From: Chlamydiota bacterium
GTDB taxonomy: Bacteria; Auribacterota; UBA3054; B51-G9
Assembly: GCA_003648225.1 (NCBI GenBank)
Contig: QMOL01000109.1
Coordinates: 1 to 8,829 of the forward strand
Length of the DNA stretch: 8,829 nt
Direction: 5' to 3'
Part shown: positions 1 through 7,218 of the stretch, one piece after another
Position numbering within the stretch: position 1 is the first letter of the stretch
Layout of the letters: every line of letters starts with the position of its first letter
Position numbers and translations under genes: made by a program
The notes under the pieces: model-generated
The model's input: the letters and a program-made list of their open reading frames with translations, nothing else
Database searches by the model: none
Told to the model about the DNA's origin: nothing

Positions 1-288
1 AAGAGCAAAAGAATAGCACGGTTCATCAAGCACTTTTGATTTTCCGCCTGTGTAAGCGCGATAAATCACCTGATAAGAAGTTTTTGATTCATTTGGAATT
101 TTGAGTCTTTTGGCGACATCGTTTTCCGAATCATCCCATAAATTATAATCTGCCCAGATAGGAACATCGAAAAGTTCATTCAGGATTTCCCAGCCCGGTT
201 TTTTGTTTTTATTTTTCGCGAAAATATTTTGAGGAAAAATTAATAACGCGGAAAAAATAATTATTAATATAAAAAAAGATGTTTTCAT
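1..288 (-). CDS. Unrecognised exported protein, N-terminal 96 residues only
   Basis: The reading frame opens at an ATG at 288 and stays open for exactly 96 codons to the window edge, so the C-terminus is missing. The first 24 residues look like a Sec signal peptide: MKTS, a hydrophobic stretch rich in Ile, Phe and Leu (about residues 5-18), then a plausible signal peptidase I site after Ile-Phe-Ala (residues 22-24). A Lys/Asn-rich linker follows. The mature part is aromatic and acidic, with Trp residues near 33, 45 and 51 and a WDD motif near 51-53, and has one Cys near 92. I do not recognise the family. It lies 141 bp downstream of the RND gene, beyond two hairpins, so it may be a separate unit. 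No Shine-Dalgarno sequence is visible: the ATG is preceded by AAAATAGCAA. The signal peptide and continuous frame make a real gene likely; function is unknown. Confidence 0.75.
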   Translation of the reverse strand, partial: MKTSFFILIIIFSALLIFPQNIFAKNKNKKPGWEILNELFDVPIWADYNLWDDSENDVAKRLKIPNESKTSYQVIYRAYTGGKSKVLDEPCYSFAL

Positions 289-310
289 TTGCTATTTTAA
301 AGTAATTTTT

Positions 311-334
311 CTTTGCGTTTTTAGCGCCTTAGCG
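311..334. repeat. Degenerate ~8-bp tandem array
   Basis: On the plus strand this reads CTTTGCG, TTTTTAGCG, CCTTAGCG: three imperfect copies of a unit close to CYTTAGCG. It lies in the spacer 23 bp upstream of the start of the partial exported-protein gene. The copies are imperfect, so the call rests partly on the clearer arrays in other spacers of this window. Confidence 0.45.
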
Positions 335-356
335 AGAATCAATTTATTTAGCATTT

Positions 357-374
357 TGTCCCGAAATCGGGACA
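357..374. repeat. Perfect inverted repeat (hairpin)
   Basis: TGTCCCGA and TCGGGACA are perfect complements separated by AA. In RNA this would fold as a 6-bp GC-rich stem with a 6-nt loop, or up to 8 bp on DNA. It lies downstream of the RND gene. Read on the minus strand it is followed by AAAATG rather than a T tract, so it is not a clear intrinsic terminator. It could act with the neighbouring hairpin at 384-399 to slow transcription, or could be a protein-binding palindrome. Confidence 0.55.
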
Positions 375-380
375 CGCAGT

Positions 381-399
381 AAAAGCCGCTAACGCGGCT
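381..399 (-). terminator. Possible weak intrinsic terminator after the RND gene
   Basis: On the minus strand AGCCGC, a GTTA loop and GCGGCT form a 6-bp stem that is nearly all G/C, followed by TTTT counting the last stem base. It lies about 30 bp past the RND stop codon, the expected place for the end of the efflux transcript. The T tract is short, so termination may be incomplete; the next gene is co-directional and could be read through. Confidence 0.4.
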
Positions 400-429
400 A
401 CATTCCTGCACTCCATATTCAATTCTATG

Positions 430-3400
430 TTAGTCGTTGTCCTTTCTTACGGAACCCGCGCGGAACATTTCATATTTATTAAGTTTATTCTGCAGCTTTT
501 GCATATAGAGAAAAATGCCCGGAGTAACAAAAAGTGTTATAACCTGTGAGAATAATAATCCGCCGACAACAATTAAACCTAAAGGTCGTCTTGATGCTCC
601 GTCAGCACCAAAGCCGAGCGCGATTGGCACAGCACCCATAATTGCCGCTATACCAGTCATAAGAATAGGTCTGAATCTTGTGAGGCACGCTTCATAAATT
701 GCGTCAAAGTCTGTAGTATTTCCTTTTTCGAGATTTTGGTTTGCGCGTTCAATCATCATAATTCCGTTTTTAGCGACAATTCCGAGCAACATAAAAACAC
801 CGACATAAGCGTAAAGCGAGAGTTCCGATTTAAAAACAAACAAAGTAAGCATTCCGCCAAAAGCAGCAACCGGCAGAGTGGTCAGAACGGTAATTGGGTG
901 AGTATAATTTTCGTATAAGATTCCGAGAATAACATAGAGTACAAAGACGGCGATGATAACGAGAATACCCATACTTGCAACCGACTGTTGGAATTCCTGC
1001 GCTTCACCTTCAAATTCGCCTGTAATAGTGTTTGGGAGAATTTTATTCGCGACTTTCTGCAACGCTTTTGTCGCCTCACCAATAGCAATTCCCGGCGCAA
1101 GATTAAAAGAGATTGTTGCTGAATCAAGTTGGTCGGAGTGTGGGACATTTTGCGGACCGACAGTTTCTTTAATTTGTACAACAGATTCCAATGGTACGAG
1201 TTTACCGGTTAGAGATGAGATGAGATAAATTCTTGAAAGATTTTTCGGCTCTTTCTGATATTCTTTTGCCAATTCAATTATTACATCATATTGATCGATA
1301 TCAGTATGATAAGTTGTAAGTTTTCCCTGCGCAAAACAATGGAGTAATGTTCGTTCAATTACACCGGCAGTAATTCCAAGAGTGGAAGCTCTGTCACGAA
1401 GAATTTTAACATTCAGTTGCGGCATGTTAAGCTTTACGCTGCTTTGCACTCCCGCGAACTCCGGCATTGTTCTCATTTTCTGTTCAAGATCAATGGCTCG
1501 ATTGTACAAATCATCTCTGTCAGCGGATTTCATTGTGTAAGAATATTTACTTCCCGCGGCGGTACTGTCACCGCCTGTACTTATTTGCAAAGCCGGCAGC
1601 GCCTCAAGAAAAACAAGACCATTCGGATATGTTGCAAATTCTTTACTTAACTGCTGAACAACTTTTTCTATCGGCTCACGCTGATCCTGCGGTTTTAAAA
1701 TCACATAAATATAACCGAGTGTCTGATCGGCACCTTGATTAGCCCCTGAAACCGTACACATTTTTGCAACATTAGGATTATTTGTAATAATGCTGTTGAT
1801 TTGATTTTGAAATTCTTTTATCTGATCAGTAGAAGTTCCCTGTTTCATCAAGATTTCACCTGTAATGCACCCACTGTCACCGGTAGGAATAAAAGTTTTG
1901 GGCAGAAGCGACATAAAGAAAAATGTGCCGCCGATACAAACGAGCCAGATAAGGATTACAATAAACCGGTGTTTGAGTGTCCAATGAAGAAGTCCGGCAT
2001 AAATATTTTTCATTCCTCCGATAAATTTATCGGCGAATTTTTGAAGTTTAGTTTTTTCCTTTTCAGCTTTTTTCAGCATTCGGGCACACATCATCGGCGT
2101 TAATGTGAGCGAAAGAATTCCTGAACAGACAATCGCTGCAATAACCGTAACAGCAAACTCCCTGAAAACTCTTCCTACAACCCCACCCATAAAAACCAAC
2201 GGAATAAAAACTGTAACAAGAGCAAGGGTCATTGAAACAACGGTTCCGCTGATTTCTTTAACGCTTTGAATAGCTGCATCGAGGGGTTTCATTCCCGAAT
2301 CTACGAGACGAACAGAATTTTCCAGAACTACAATTGCATCGTCAACAACAAACCCTACCGCAAGAGTAAGCGCCATAAGCGAAAGATTATCCAGGCTGAA
2401 TCCCAGCAAAGACATAACTGCGAAAGTAGCAATAATGGATAATGGAAGCGCAATACCCGGAATAACCGTATCCGACAATCTTCCAAGAAAAATAAAGATT
2501 ACCATCACAACAAGGCAAAAAGCGATAAAAATTGTTGTCTGAACATCTTTAATAGAGCCGATAATCTGAACTGATCTGTCGTACATAACATCTACTTTAA
2601 CAGAGCCCGGCATTTGTTCTTTTAAATCATCAAGAATTTTCCTGATTCTTTTTGATAAAGCGACGGTATTCGCTCCGTCTTCACGGTAAATCGCAAGCAT
2701 AACGGTTCCGGCATGAATTTTTTTGCCTTCAGCATAGTTAACCTGCACAACATCATTATCAGTACCATCAACGCAAGTAGCTATATTTCCCAAAAATACC
2801 GGCGCGTTATTTCTATAAGCAACAATCAAATTTTTGTATTCAGACGCTTTTGTTAATTGTCCTTTCGGTTCAATAGTAAATGTCCTTAATTTTCCGTCCA
2901 GACTTCCTCCGGGTATCATCACGGTTCCGGTATCCAAAGCCTCCGCAACCTCTTCAATCCCTATTTTATATGATGCAAGTTTATTAGGATCCACCTGAAT
3001 ACGTATAGCTGTTTTGGCTCCGTAAACCTGCACGCGTGAAACTCCACCTGCCATGCTGATTTGTTGAGCAATTCTTTTATTTCCATAGTCATAAAGTTCG
3101 CCCTGACTCAGACTTTCCGAGATTACAACAACATATAAAATAGGATCTTCAGAAGGATTATTTTTATTGTACGTCGGCGGATTAGGCAGGTCGTCCGGCA
3201 GATTGCTCATCGCGCGCGAAATTGCCGCCTGAACATCCGGCGCGGCAAGATCAACTGTTCTATCAAGGTCAAAAGTCAGAGTTATTGTAGTTTGCCCCTC
3301 AGTATTTTGAGAAATAAGCGATTGCAAACCATTTATCTGCGTGCATTCATTTTCAAGCGGTGTGGCAACGGTTGTCGCCATAGTTGCCGGACTCGCTCCC

Positions 3401-3555
3401 GGATATGAGCATGTAATTTGCATAACCGGATAATCCACAACAGGCAAATCACTAACCGGAAGTTTAAAATAAGCGGCTAATCCGAACGCAAAAACACAAA
3501 TCATCACCAATACGGTCATGACAGGTTTTTTTATAAAAGTATTTGAAAGGTTCAT
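430..3555 (-). CDS. RND-family efflux transporter, HAE1 type (AcrB/MdtBC-like inner-membrane pump)
   Basis: The 1041-residue product is full length for this family (about 1020-1050). It is the inner-membrane proton-driven pump of a tripartite efflux system. It starts in family fashion with NTFIKKPVMT and a first membrane helix at about 10-30. Two large periplasmic regions (about 31-335 and 553-860) separate clusters of helices. The proton relay is intact: Asp405-Asp406 in GFVVDDAIVVLEN (TM4) correspond to AcrB Asp407/Asp408, and Lys929 in LLGIVAKNG (TM10) corresponds to AcrB Lys940. The GGVVGRVFREFA segment (457-468) follows TM5-type sequence. The start at 3555 is the natural N-terminus, but no Shine-Dalgarno precedes it; four heptamer repeats occupy that place. 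The adaptor gene lies 36 bp upstream, so the two form a pair. No TolC-like channel gene is present. Substrate cannot be told; the look is closer to MdtB/MdtC-type multidrug pumps than to heavy-metal pumps. Confidence 0.96.
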   Translation of the reverse strand: MNLSNTFIKKPVMTVLVMICVFAFGLAAYFKLPVSDLPVVDYPVMQITCSYPGASPATMATTVATPLENECTQINGLQSLISQNTEGQTTITLTFDLDRTVDLAAPDVQAAISRAMSNLPDDLPNPPTYNKNNPSEDPILYVVVISESLSQGELYDYGNKRIAQQISMAGGVSRVQVYGAKTAIRIQVDPNKLASYKIGIEEVAEALDTGTVMIPGGSLDGKLRTFTIEPKGQLTKASEYKNLIVAYRNNAPVFLGNIATCVDGTDNDVVQVNYAEGKKIHAGTVMLAIYREDGANTVALSKRIRKILDDLKEQMPGSVKVDVMYDRSVQIIGSIKDVQTTIFIAFCLVVMVIFIFLGRLSDTVIPGIALPLSIIATFAVMSLLGFSLDNLSLMALTLAVGFVVDDAIVVLENSVRLVDSGMKPLDAAIQSVKEISGTVVSMTLALVTVFIPLVFMGGVVGRVFREFAVTVIAAIVCSGILSLTLTPMMCARMLKKAEKEKTKLQKFADKFIGGMKNIYAGLLHWTLKHRFIVILIWLVCIGGTFFFMSLLPKTFIPTGDSGCITGEILMKQGTSTDQIKEFQNQINSIITNNPNVAKMCTVSGANQGADQTLGYIYVILKPQDQREPIEKVVQQLSKEFATYPNGLVFLEALPALQISTGGDSTAAGSKYSYTMKSADRDDLYNRAIDLEQKMRTMPEFAGVQSSVKLNMPQLNVKILRDRASTLGITAGVIERTLLHCFAQGKLTTYHTDIDQYDVIIELAKEYQKEPKNLSRIYLISSLTGKLVPLESVVQIKETVGPQNVPHSDQLDSATISFNLAPGIAIGEATKALQKVANKILPNTITGEFEGEAQEFQQSVASMGILVIIAVFVLYVILGILYENYTHPITVLTTLPVAAFGGMLTLFVFKSELSLYAYVGVFMLLGIVAKNGIMMIERANQNLEKGNTTDFDAIYEACLTRFRPILMTGIAAIMGAVPIALGFGADGASRRPLGLIVVGGLLFSQVITLFVTPGIFLYMQKLQNKLNKYEMFRAGSVRKDND

Positions 3556-3559
3556 AAAA

Positions 3560-3587
3560 TTGGATATTGGACGTTAGACGTTGGGCA
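3560..3587. repeat. Four-copy heptamer tandem array in the adaptor-pump spacer
   Basis: On the plus strand the units are TTGGATA, TTGGACG, TTAGACG and TTGGGCA, a 7-bp period kept exactly over 28 bp with consensus TTRGACG. It fills almost all of the 36 bp between the adaptor stop codon and the RND start codon and ends 4 bp before the ATG. In the mRNA this is pyrimidine/A-rich (CGUCCAA-type), with no AGGAG-like sequence. Confidence 0.75.
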
Positions 3588-3591
3588 ACTA

Positions 3592-4737
3592 TTATTTTAC
3601 TGTAGCAACTGATTTCTGTTTATCCGTTTCAACAACAGAAACACCGGTGTATAAGCCAAGTTGTCCTACGGTAACGACTATTTCGCCGGGTTTAACTCCT
3701 TCTTCAATAATAATATAATCACCTTCACGAAGAGTTGTTTTTACCATTCGCATTTCTACCGTTTTATCCGGTTTTACAACAAAAAGATAACTCCCGTGTC
3801 TGCCGAGTTGAACAGCTTCATACGGTGCAAGTATTGCATTCTTTTTTTCTTTAGTGATGAGTCTTACATGAACAAACTGGCCCGGCCAGAGAATTTTATC
3901 TTTATTTGGGACATTTGCCTGCAATGCAACCGTTCCGGTTTGGTCATCCACTTTGTTATCGAGAAAATTAACAATTCCTGTATAAATATTTGTATCACCT
4001 TCGATAAATATTTTAGTTTTTAATCTAGCTTTTGCCATAGCATTTTTGACATCAAATAAATATTTTTCCGGAATTGTGAAATTAAGCGTTAAAGGATCAA
4101 TTTGTTTAAGGTTAACAAGAGGTGTTGCCGAATCCTCCTGAATCAAGTTCCCGGGATCAAAGCCGGTCGAGCCTGCACGACTGTCCATTGGGGCGCGAAT
4201 ATAACAATAATCCACCTGAACCTGAGCGTATTCTATTGCCGCTTTGTCAAGTTCTACTTTAGCCGATGCTTCTTCGTGGAGTGTTTTGCTCTGCTCATAA
4301 GCTTCGGCGGAAATGACCTGTGTTTTAAATAATTGCTTATTTCTCGCCAAATTATCTGTTTTCAATTTCAATTGCGCTTGATCTTCAGCGAGAGATGCCT
4401 TTGCCTGATCGAGATTTGCTTTCAACTCGCTGATATCAAGAGTAAATAATAATTGCCCGTTTGTTACGAATTGGCCGCTTTGGATATGCGTTTTAAGAAG
4501 TGTTTCAGTCACTTCCGATTTTATGTCAACATCCAAATTCGCTGTAAAATATCCAAAAGTGTCTATGTAAATCGGCACATCTTTTTGAATTATTTTACCT
4601 GTCCGAACCGGCTTGGTAGGTAATTTAATTTGACTGTTTTTTTTCCGACATCCGGTTGCAGGTAAAAAAATCAGAATCATTAAAATTCCAAATAATATTT
4701 TAATTGACTTCTTTTGTGTTTCAGAAAAATTTTTCAT
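3592..4737 (-). CDS. RND efflux membrane-fusion (periplasmic adaptor) lipoprotein
   Basis: The 381-residue product is a HlyD/AcrA-type adaptor that links an inner-membrane RND pump to an outer-membrane channel in the periplasm. The N-terminus has a charged start, a hydrophobic run (about 14-25) and Ala-Thr-Gly-Cys ending at Cys30, so it is probably a lipoprotein anchored by that cysteine. Domains in order: first lipoyl half about 66-102 (TANLDVDIKSEV, IQSGQFVTNGQLLFTLD), alpha-helical hairpin about 103-170 rich in Ala, Lys and Gln, second lipoyl half about 171-206 (DYCYIRAPMDSRAGS, DPGNLI), beta-barrel about 210-295 with TGTVALQANVPN and WPGQFVHVRL, and a membrane-proximal domain about 300-370. 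Length is normal. The start has a good ribosome binding site (GAGGAG, 5 nt away). It precedes the RND gene by 36 bp, and the pairing is standard. The family member and drug range cannot be assigned. Confidence 0.94.
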   Translation of the reverse strand: MKNFSETQKKSIKILFGILMILIFLPATGCRKKNSQIKLPTKPVRTGKIIQKDVPIYIDTFGYFTANLDVDIKSEVTETLLKTHIQSGQFVTNGQLLFTLDISELKANLDQAKASLAEDQAQLKLKTDNLARNKQLFKTQVISAEAYEQSKTLHEEASAKVELDKAAIEYAQVQVDYCYIRAPMDSRAGSTGFDPGNLIQEDSATPLVNLKQIDPLTLNFTIPEKYLFDVKNAMAKARLKTKIFIEGDTNIYTGIVNFLDNKVDDQTGTVALQANVPNKDKILWPGQFVHVRLITKEKKNAILAPYEAVQLGRHGSYLFVVKPDKTVEMRMVKTTLREGDYIIIEEGVKPGEIVVTVGQLGLYTGVSVVETDKQKSVATVK

Positions 4738-4742
4738 AAATA

Positions 4743-4748
4743 CTCCTC
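4743..4748 (-). promoter_or_regulatory. Shine-Dalgarno of the adaptor gene
   Basis: On the minus strand GAGGAG lies 5 nt before the ATG at 4737. It is the only strong canonical ribosome binding site seen at a gene start in this window, and it fixes the adaptor start codon. Confidence 0.85.
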
Positions 4749-4798
4749 GTTTTTGCCCTTTGTTCTTTTACTTGAAAATTGAACATTCCTGCTTTAAA

Positions 4799-4817
4799 AG
4801 TACGCCTGTGGCGTATT
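4799..4817. repeat. Small hairpin in the glycosyltransferase-adaptor spacer
   Basis: TACGCC and GGCGTA (4801-4806 and 4810-4815) are perfect complements around TGT; flanking G-T and A-T pairs could extend the stem. Read on the minus strand the hairpin is followed by CTTTTAAAG, a short T run, so weak termination between the glycosyltransferase and the efflux genes is possible. Close by on the same side lies GCAGGAATGT (minus strand), a 10-mer that also occurs next to the hairpin at 384-399. Confidence 0.5.
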
Positions 4818-4846
4818 GATTATTTAATTTGTTCTTCGCCATCTGT

Positions 4847-6076
4847 TCAATTGTTATTCAACTCTTCTTCAATCAATCCCATTACTTTATAAAAATTCGT
4901 GTCGGCGTCAAAAACCTTTAATGCGTATTCAGCCGCTTTTTCTTCCATCTGTTTCCTTTTTTCAGGATTTTCAATCAAAAATTCCAACTTCTCAGAAAAT
5001 TCTTTCTCATCAAACGGATTTACTAAAAATCCGGTTTCATTGTTAATTATCTCTTCTCCCGGACCACAAATATCAAACGCTGTAATTACCTTTCCTGCTG
5101 TCGCGGCTTCGCCGCACAATCGTGAAAAATGAGGCTCGGTAAACGGCGCGGCAAGAGCATCGAACTGCGCAACTATTTTTGCCACATCGGACATTTCGCC
5201 GGTGAAAGTTACATTTTCCCCCAGATTTTCATTTTTTATAATTTCGCGTAACTGCTCAATGTACGGCTTCTTCCCAAGCGAAGCGGAAAACTTCGCTTTT
5301 ATCCCCGAAAAGGAATTTTCCGGAACAGGTCCCACTAATAATAAATGAAAGTCATAACCTTTTCGCTTAAGCATTCCGGCGGCATGTAAAAGGTGATGAA
5401 CGCCTTTTGCTTTTGTAAATCTGCCGAGATAACCTATAAGGAAAGTATTTTTATTTATTGAATATTTTTCTTTCAATTCATTATTAACGGGTATATTTCT
5501 AAATTTTTCAGTTTCAATAAAGTCGTAAGCAACAGTAATATATGGTTTGTCAGACACGCCCCATTTTTCAGCTTCTGATTTTAGCATAAAAACGAATTTA
5601 TCACCCCATTTCAATGATTTATCAATCAAAAGCTTTTTGCGGAAACCTGTATATCCATCGCATACAGCTTCAAGCACATTCACAATAACTTCTGCCGGGA
5701 ATTCAGCCGCTGCTTTAAGTATTCCGGGAATAACGATAGAATTAAGATAAATAATATTCGGTTTTTCCGCGTTGAAAATTTCTTTTGCGGTGCGATAAGA
5801 TTTTATTTGTTCCCATGACATTTTAAAAATGAGATGAGGATGACGAACTCCGTAAAAACCATCTGAAATATGAAGAAAAGGACACGCGTTTTGATTTATT
5901 ATAACTTTAAAGCCACGCGATTCAAAAAGATTGGAAGCAGAACTTTTTCTGATGCACCATATTACAGGATCATATTTCTCAAGATTAATCCGAACAAGAA
6001 ATTTCAAGAGCAGTTGCGGTGCTCCACCCATTCCGGAGCCATGATGAACAAAGAGGATTTTCTTTTTGTCAACCAT
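4847..6076 (-). CDS. Glycosyltransferase, GT4-like (GT-B fold)
   Basis: The 409-residue product looks like a retaining glycosyltransferase of family 4, a cytoplasmic or membrane-associated enzyme that moves a sugar from a nucleotide donor to a glycan or lipid acceptor. The N-terminal domain begins KKILFVHHGSGMGGA (residues 5-19), the Gly-rich loop after the first beta strand. The C-terminal donor domain starts near 212 with IGYLGRFTKAKG (214-225) and ends with the donor-binding segment Glu314-Pro-His-Phe to Glu323-Ala, followed by CGPGEEI (337-343) and ETGFLVNP (347-354). The two Glu are separated by eight residues rather than the usual seven. No signal peptide or membrane helix is evident. 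Its ATG shares one base with the stop of the exbD-like gene (TAATG), and no Shine-Dalgarno is seen, so translation is probably coupled. Substrate is unknown; LPS, capsule or exopolysaccharide are all possible. Confidence 0.9.
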   Translation of the reverse strand: MVDKKKILFVHHGSGMGGAPQLLLKFLVRINLEKYDPVIWCIRKSSASNLFESRGFKVIINQNACPFLHISDGFYGVRHPHLIFKMSWEQIKSYRTAKEIFNAEKPNIIYLNSIVIPGILKAAAEFPAEVIVNVLEAVCDGYTGFRKKLLIDKSLKWGDKFVFMLKSEAEKWGVSDKPYITVAYDFIETEKFRNIPVNNELKEKYSINKNTFLIGYLGRFTKAKGVHHLLHAAGMLKRKGYDFHLLLVGPVPENSFSGIKAKFSASLGKKPYIEQLREIIKNENLGENVTFTGEMSDVAKIVAQFDALAAPFTEPHFSRLCGEAATAGKVITAFDICGPGEEIINNETGFLVNPFDEKEFSEKLEFLIENPEKRKQMEEKAAEYALKVFDADTNFYKVMGLIEEELNNN

Positions 6077-6516
6077 TATTTTTTATAAGTTTCGAACGCG
6101 ATTTTACGCACACCTGCAGCGCGAATATTTTCTGTTAATTTCATTAAAAATCCATGTTGAACTTTGCTGTCGGCTTTTAAAACAACAATACCGTCACGTG
6201 TCTGTTCCGCAAACTTTTTGAGTTGAGAAATCAAATCATCCATTGATGAAACAGGGGTAGTCGAATTTTTAATGTATATCTGTTCGTTTTTTGTAATTGT
6301 AACAGAAAATAACCGTCCGTGAATTGCATTGGGATTCGATACGGCAGGCAAATCAACCTGAATTCCGGGAGTGTAAATAAATCCGGTAACCATTAATGAA
6401 AAAATAACCAACATTAAAATAACATCAACAAGCGGCGCAAGCTCATAAGCGCCAAGAGTACGAGAGCGGCGCGAACTTGAGATTAATCGAACTTCTTCAA
6501 GCCAGGATTTATTCAT
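6076..6516 (-). CDS. ExbD/TolR-family proton-channel protein
   Basis: The 146-residue product has the family layout: a short cytoplasmic N-terminus, a single membrane helix (about 26-47) and a periplasmic domain. The helix carries Asp31 in LAPLVDVILMLVIF, matching the essential proton-carrying Asp of ExbD/TolR. The C-terminal part (IVVLKADSKVQHGFLMKLTENIRAAGVRKIAFET, abbreviated by key motifs: KADSKV near 113-118, AAGVRKIAFE near 133-142) is typical of the family fold. It works with an ExbB/TolQ partner to couple the proton gradient to a periplasmic effector. Its start overlaps the end of the upstream exbB-like gene by 8 bp and its stop overlaps the next start by 1 bp, so all three are one translational unit. 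Whether it is ExbD (TonB transport) or TolR (envelope division) cannot be decided, since neither tonB nor tolA/tolB is near. Confidence 0.9.
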   Translation of the reverse strand: MNKSWLEEVRLISSSRRSRTLGAYELAPLVDVILMLVIFSLMVTGFIYTPGIQVDLPAVSNPNAIHGRLFSVTITKNEQIYIKNSTTPVSSMDDLISQLKKFAEQTRDGIVVLKADSKVQHGFLMKLTENIRAAGVRKIAFETYKK

Positions 6517-7135
6517 TGATTTCCGTATCGGTAAGAATTTCTACAATATCCGCGGCACTCCGGTCCATATCAGCCGCGAAAGAGCCAACCTTTGATGTTA
6601 AATAATCATAAGCCACATGGCATGGAATAGCCACAACAAGACCAAATGCGGTTGTAAGCAAAGATTCCCATATCCCTTTTGCAAGTTGCGCCGGCTGTAT
6701 AAAAGGAGCATTTGTCTGAATAACATAAAATGTTTGAATCATTCCGGTTACTGTACCTAGCAAGCCAAGCAGCGGAGTTACTCGAGCCAAAGTTGCAATT
6801 ACAGCAAGATTATGCTCAAGTCGCGGTAATTCGTAACGGGCTGCCCTTTCAATGGCTTCCTCAATTTCTTCTTTTGAAAATCCGTGTGATAATAATGCGG
6901 TACGAAGAACGGCGGCAACCGGTCCGGGAGTTTCTGTACAAAGCGTAATTGCTTCAGTAATGCGTTTGTTTTGCACCAGATTTCTAATTCCAGCTGTGAA
7001 CTCCGCGGCGTTAACTGATGCGCGTCGAAAACTCCAGAAGCGTTCAATAAAAACCCACATAGCGATAAGCGAGCAGATGCCAATTGGATACATTACATAT
7101 CCGCCGCGTTGAATAAGAGCCAGGAAAGCAGTCAT
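6509..7135 (-). CDS. ExbB/TolQ/MotA-family motor protein
   Basis: The 208-residue product is an inner-membrane protein with three membrane helices: about 14-32 (YPIGICSLIAMWVFIERF), about 112-137 and about 157-178. The second helix holds PLLGLLGTVTGMI (121-133) with Thr128, and the third LLTTAFGLVVAIP (159-171) with Thr162; these correspond to the conserved polar Thr positions lining the ExbB/TolQ channel. A large cytoplasmic part lies between helices 1 and 2. It forms the proton-driven motor with the ExbD-like protein encoded next, overlapping by 8 bp. The start at 7135 gives the usual short N-terminus; no Shine-Dalgarno is present, since a 69-bp tandem-repeat array begins 5 bp upstream. glmM ends 133 bp upstream. 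ExbB and TolQ cannot be told apart here. Confidence 0.92.
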   Translation of the reverse strand: MTAFLALIQRGGYVMYPIGICSLIAMWVFIERFWSFRRASVNAAEFTAGIRNLVQNKRITEAITLCTETPGPVAAVLRTALLSHGFSKEEIEEAIERAARYELPRLEHNLAVIATLARVTPLLGLLGTVTGMIQTFYVIQTNAPFIQPAQLAKGIWESLLTTAFGLVVAIPCHVAYDYLTSKVGSFAADMDRSAADIVEILTDTEINE

Positions 7136-7139
7136 TATG

Positions 7140-7160
7140 TTTAAGGTTTATGGTTTATGG
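7140..7160. repeat. Three-copy heptamer array next to the exbB-like start
   Basis: On the plus strand TTTAAGG, TTTATGG, TTTATGG: three 7-bp units, two of them identical. The array ends 4 bp from the exbB-like ATG, covering where a Shine-Dalgarno should be. It runs directly into an 8-bp array at 7161-7208. Confidence 0.8.
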
Positions 7161-7208
7161 TCTGAAAGTCTAAAGGTCTGAAGGTCTGAAGGTCTAAAGG
7201 TTTAAAGA
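7161..7208. repeat. Six-copy octamer tandem array, consensus TCTRAAGG
   Basis: Units on the plus strand are TCTGAAAG, TCTAAAGG, TCTGAAGG, TCTGAAGG, TCTAAAGG and TTTAAAGA, keeping an 8-bp period for 48 bp. The middle four differ only A/G at one position. The array lies in the glmM-exbB spacer and abuts the heptamer array at 7140-7160. Confidence 0.88.
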
Positions 7209-7218
7209 TTGCATTACA

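Noticed and set aside
882..1181. Open reading frames of 60-140 codons overlapping the RND, adaptor, glycosyltransferase, exbB and glmM genes in other frames, on both strands
   Set aside because: They lie inside well-supported family genes, have low-complexity or implausible compositions and no start signals, so they are shadows of the real coding frame.
4819..4850. Possible promoter for the adaptor gene (TTGAAC and AATAAT on the minus strand)
   Set aside because: The two boxes are 20 bp apart, too far for a normal sigma70 promoter, and the -10 is imperfect in AT-rich DNA.
4973..5135. Eight rather than seven residues between the two Glu of the glycosyltransferase donor site as a sign of inactivation
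   Set aside because: The surrounding segment (EPHFSR, then GEA and GPGEEI) is well preserved, and I believe EPHFxR-type variants occur in other GT4 enzymes, so this looks like a subfamily trait.
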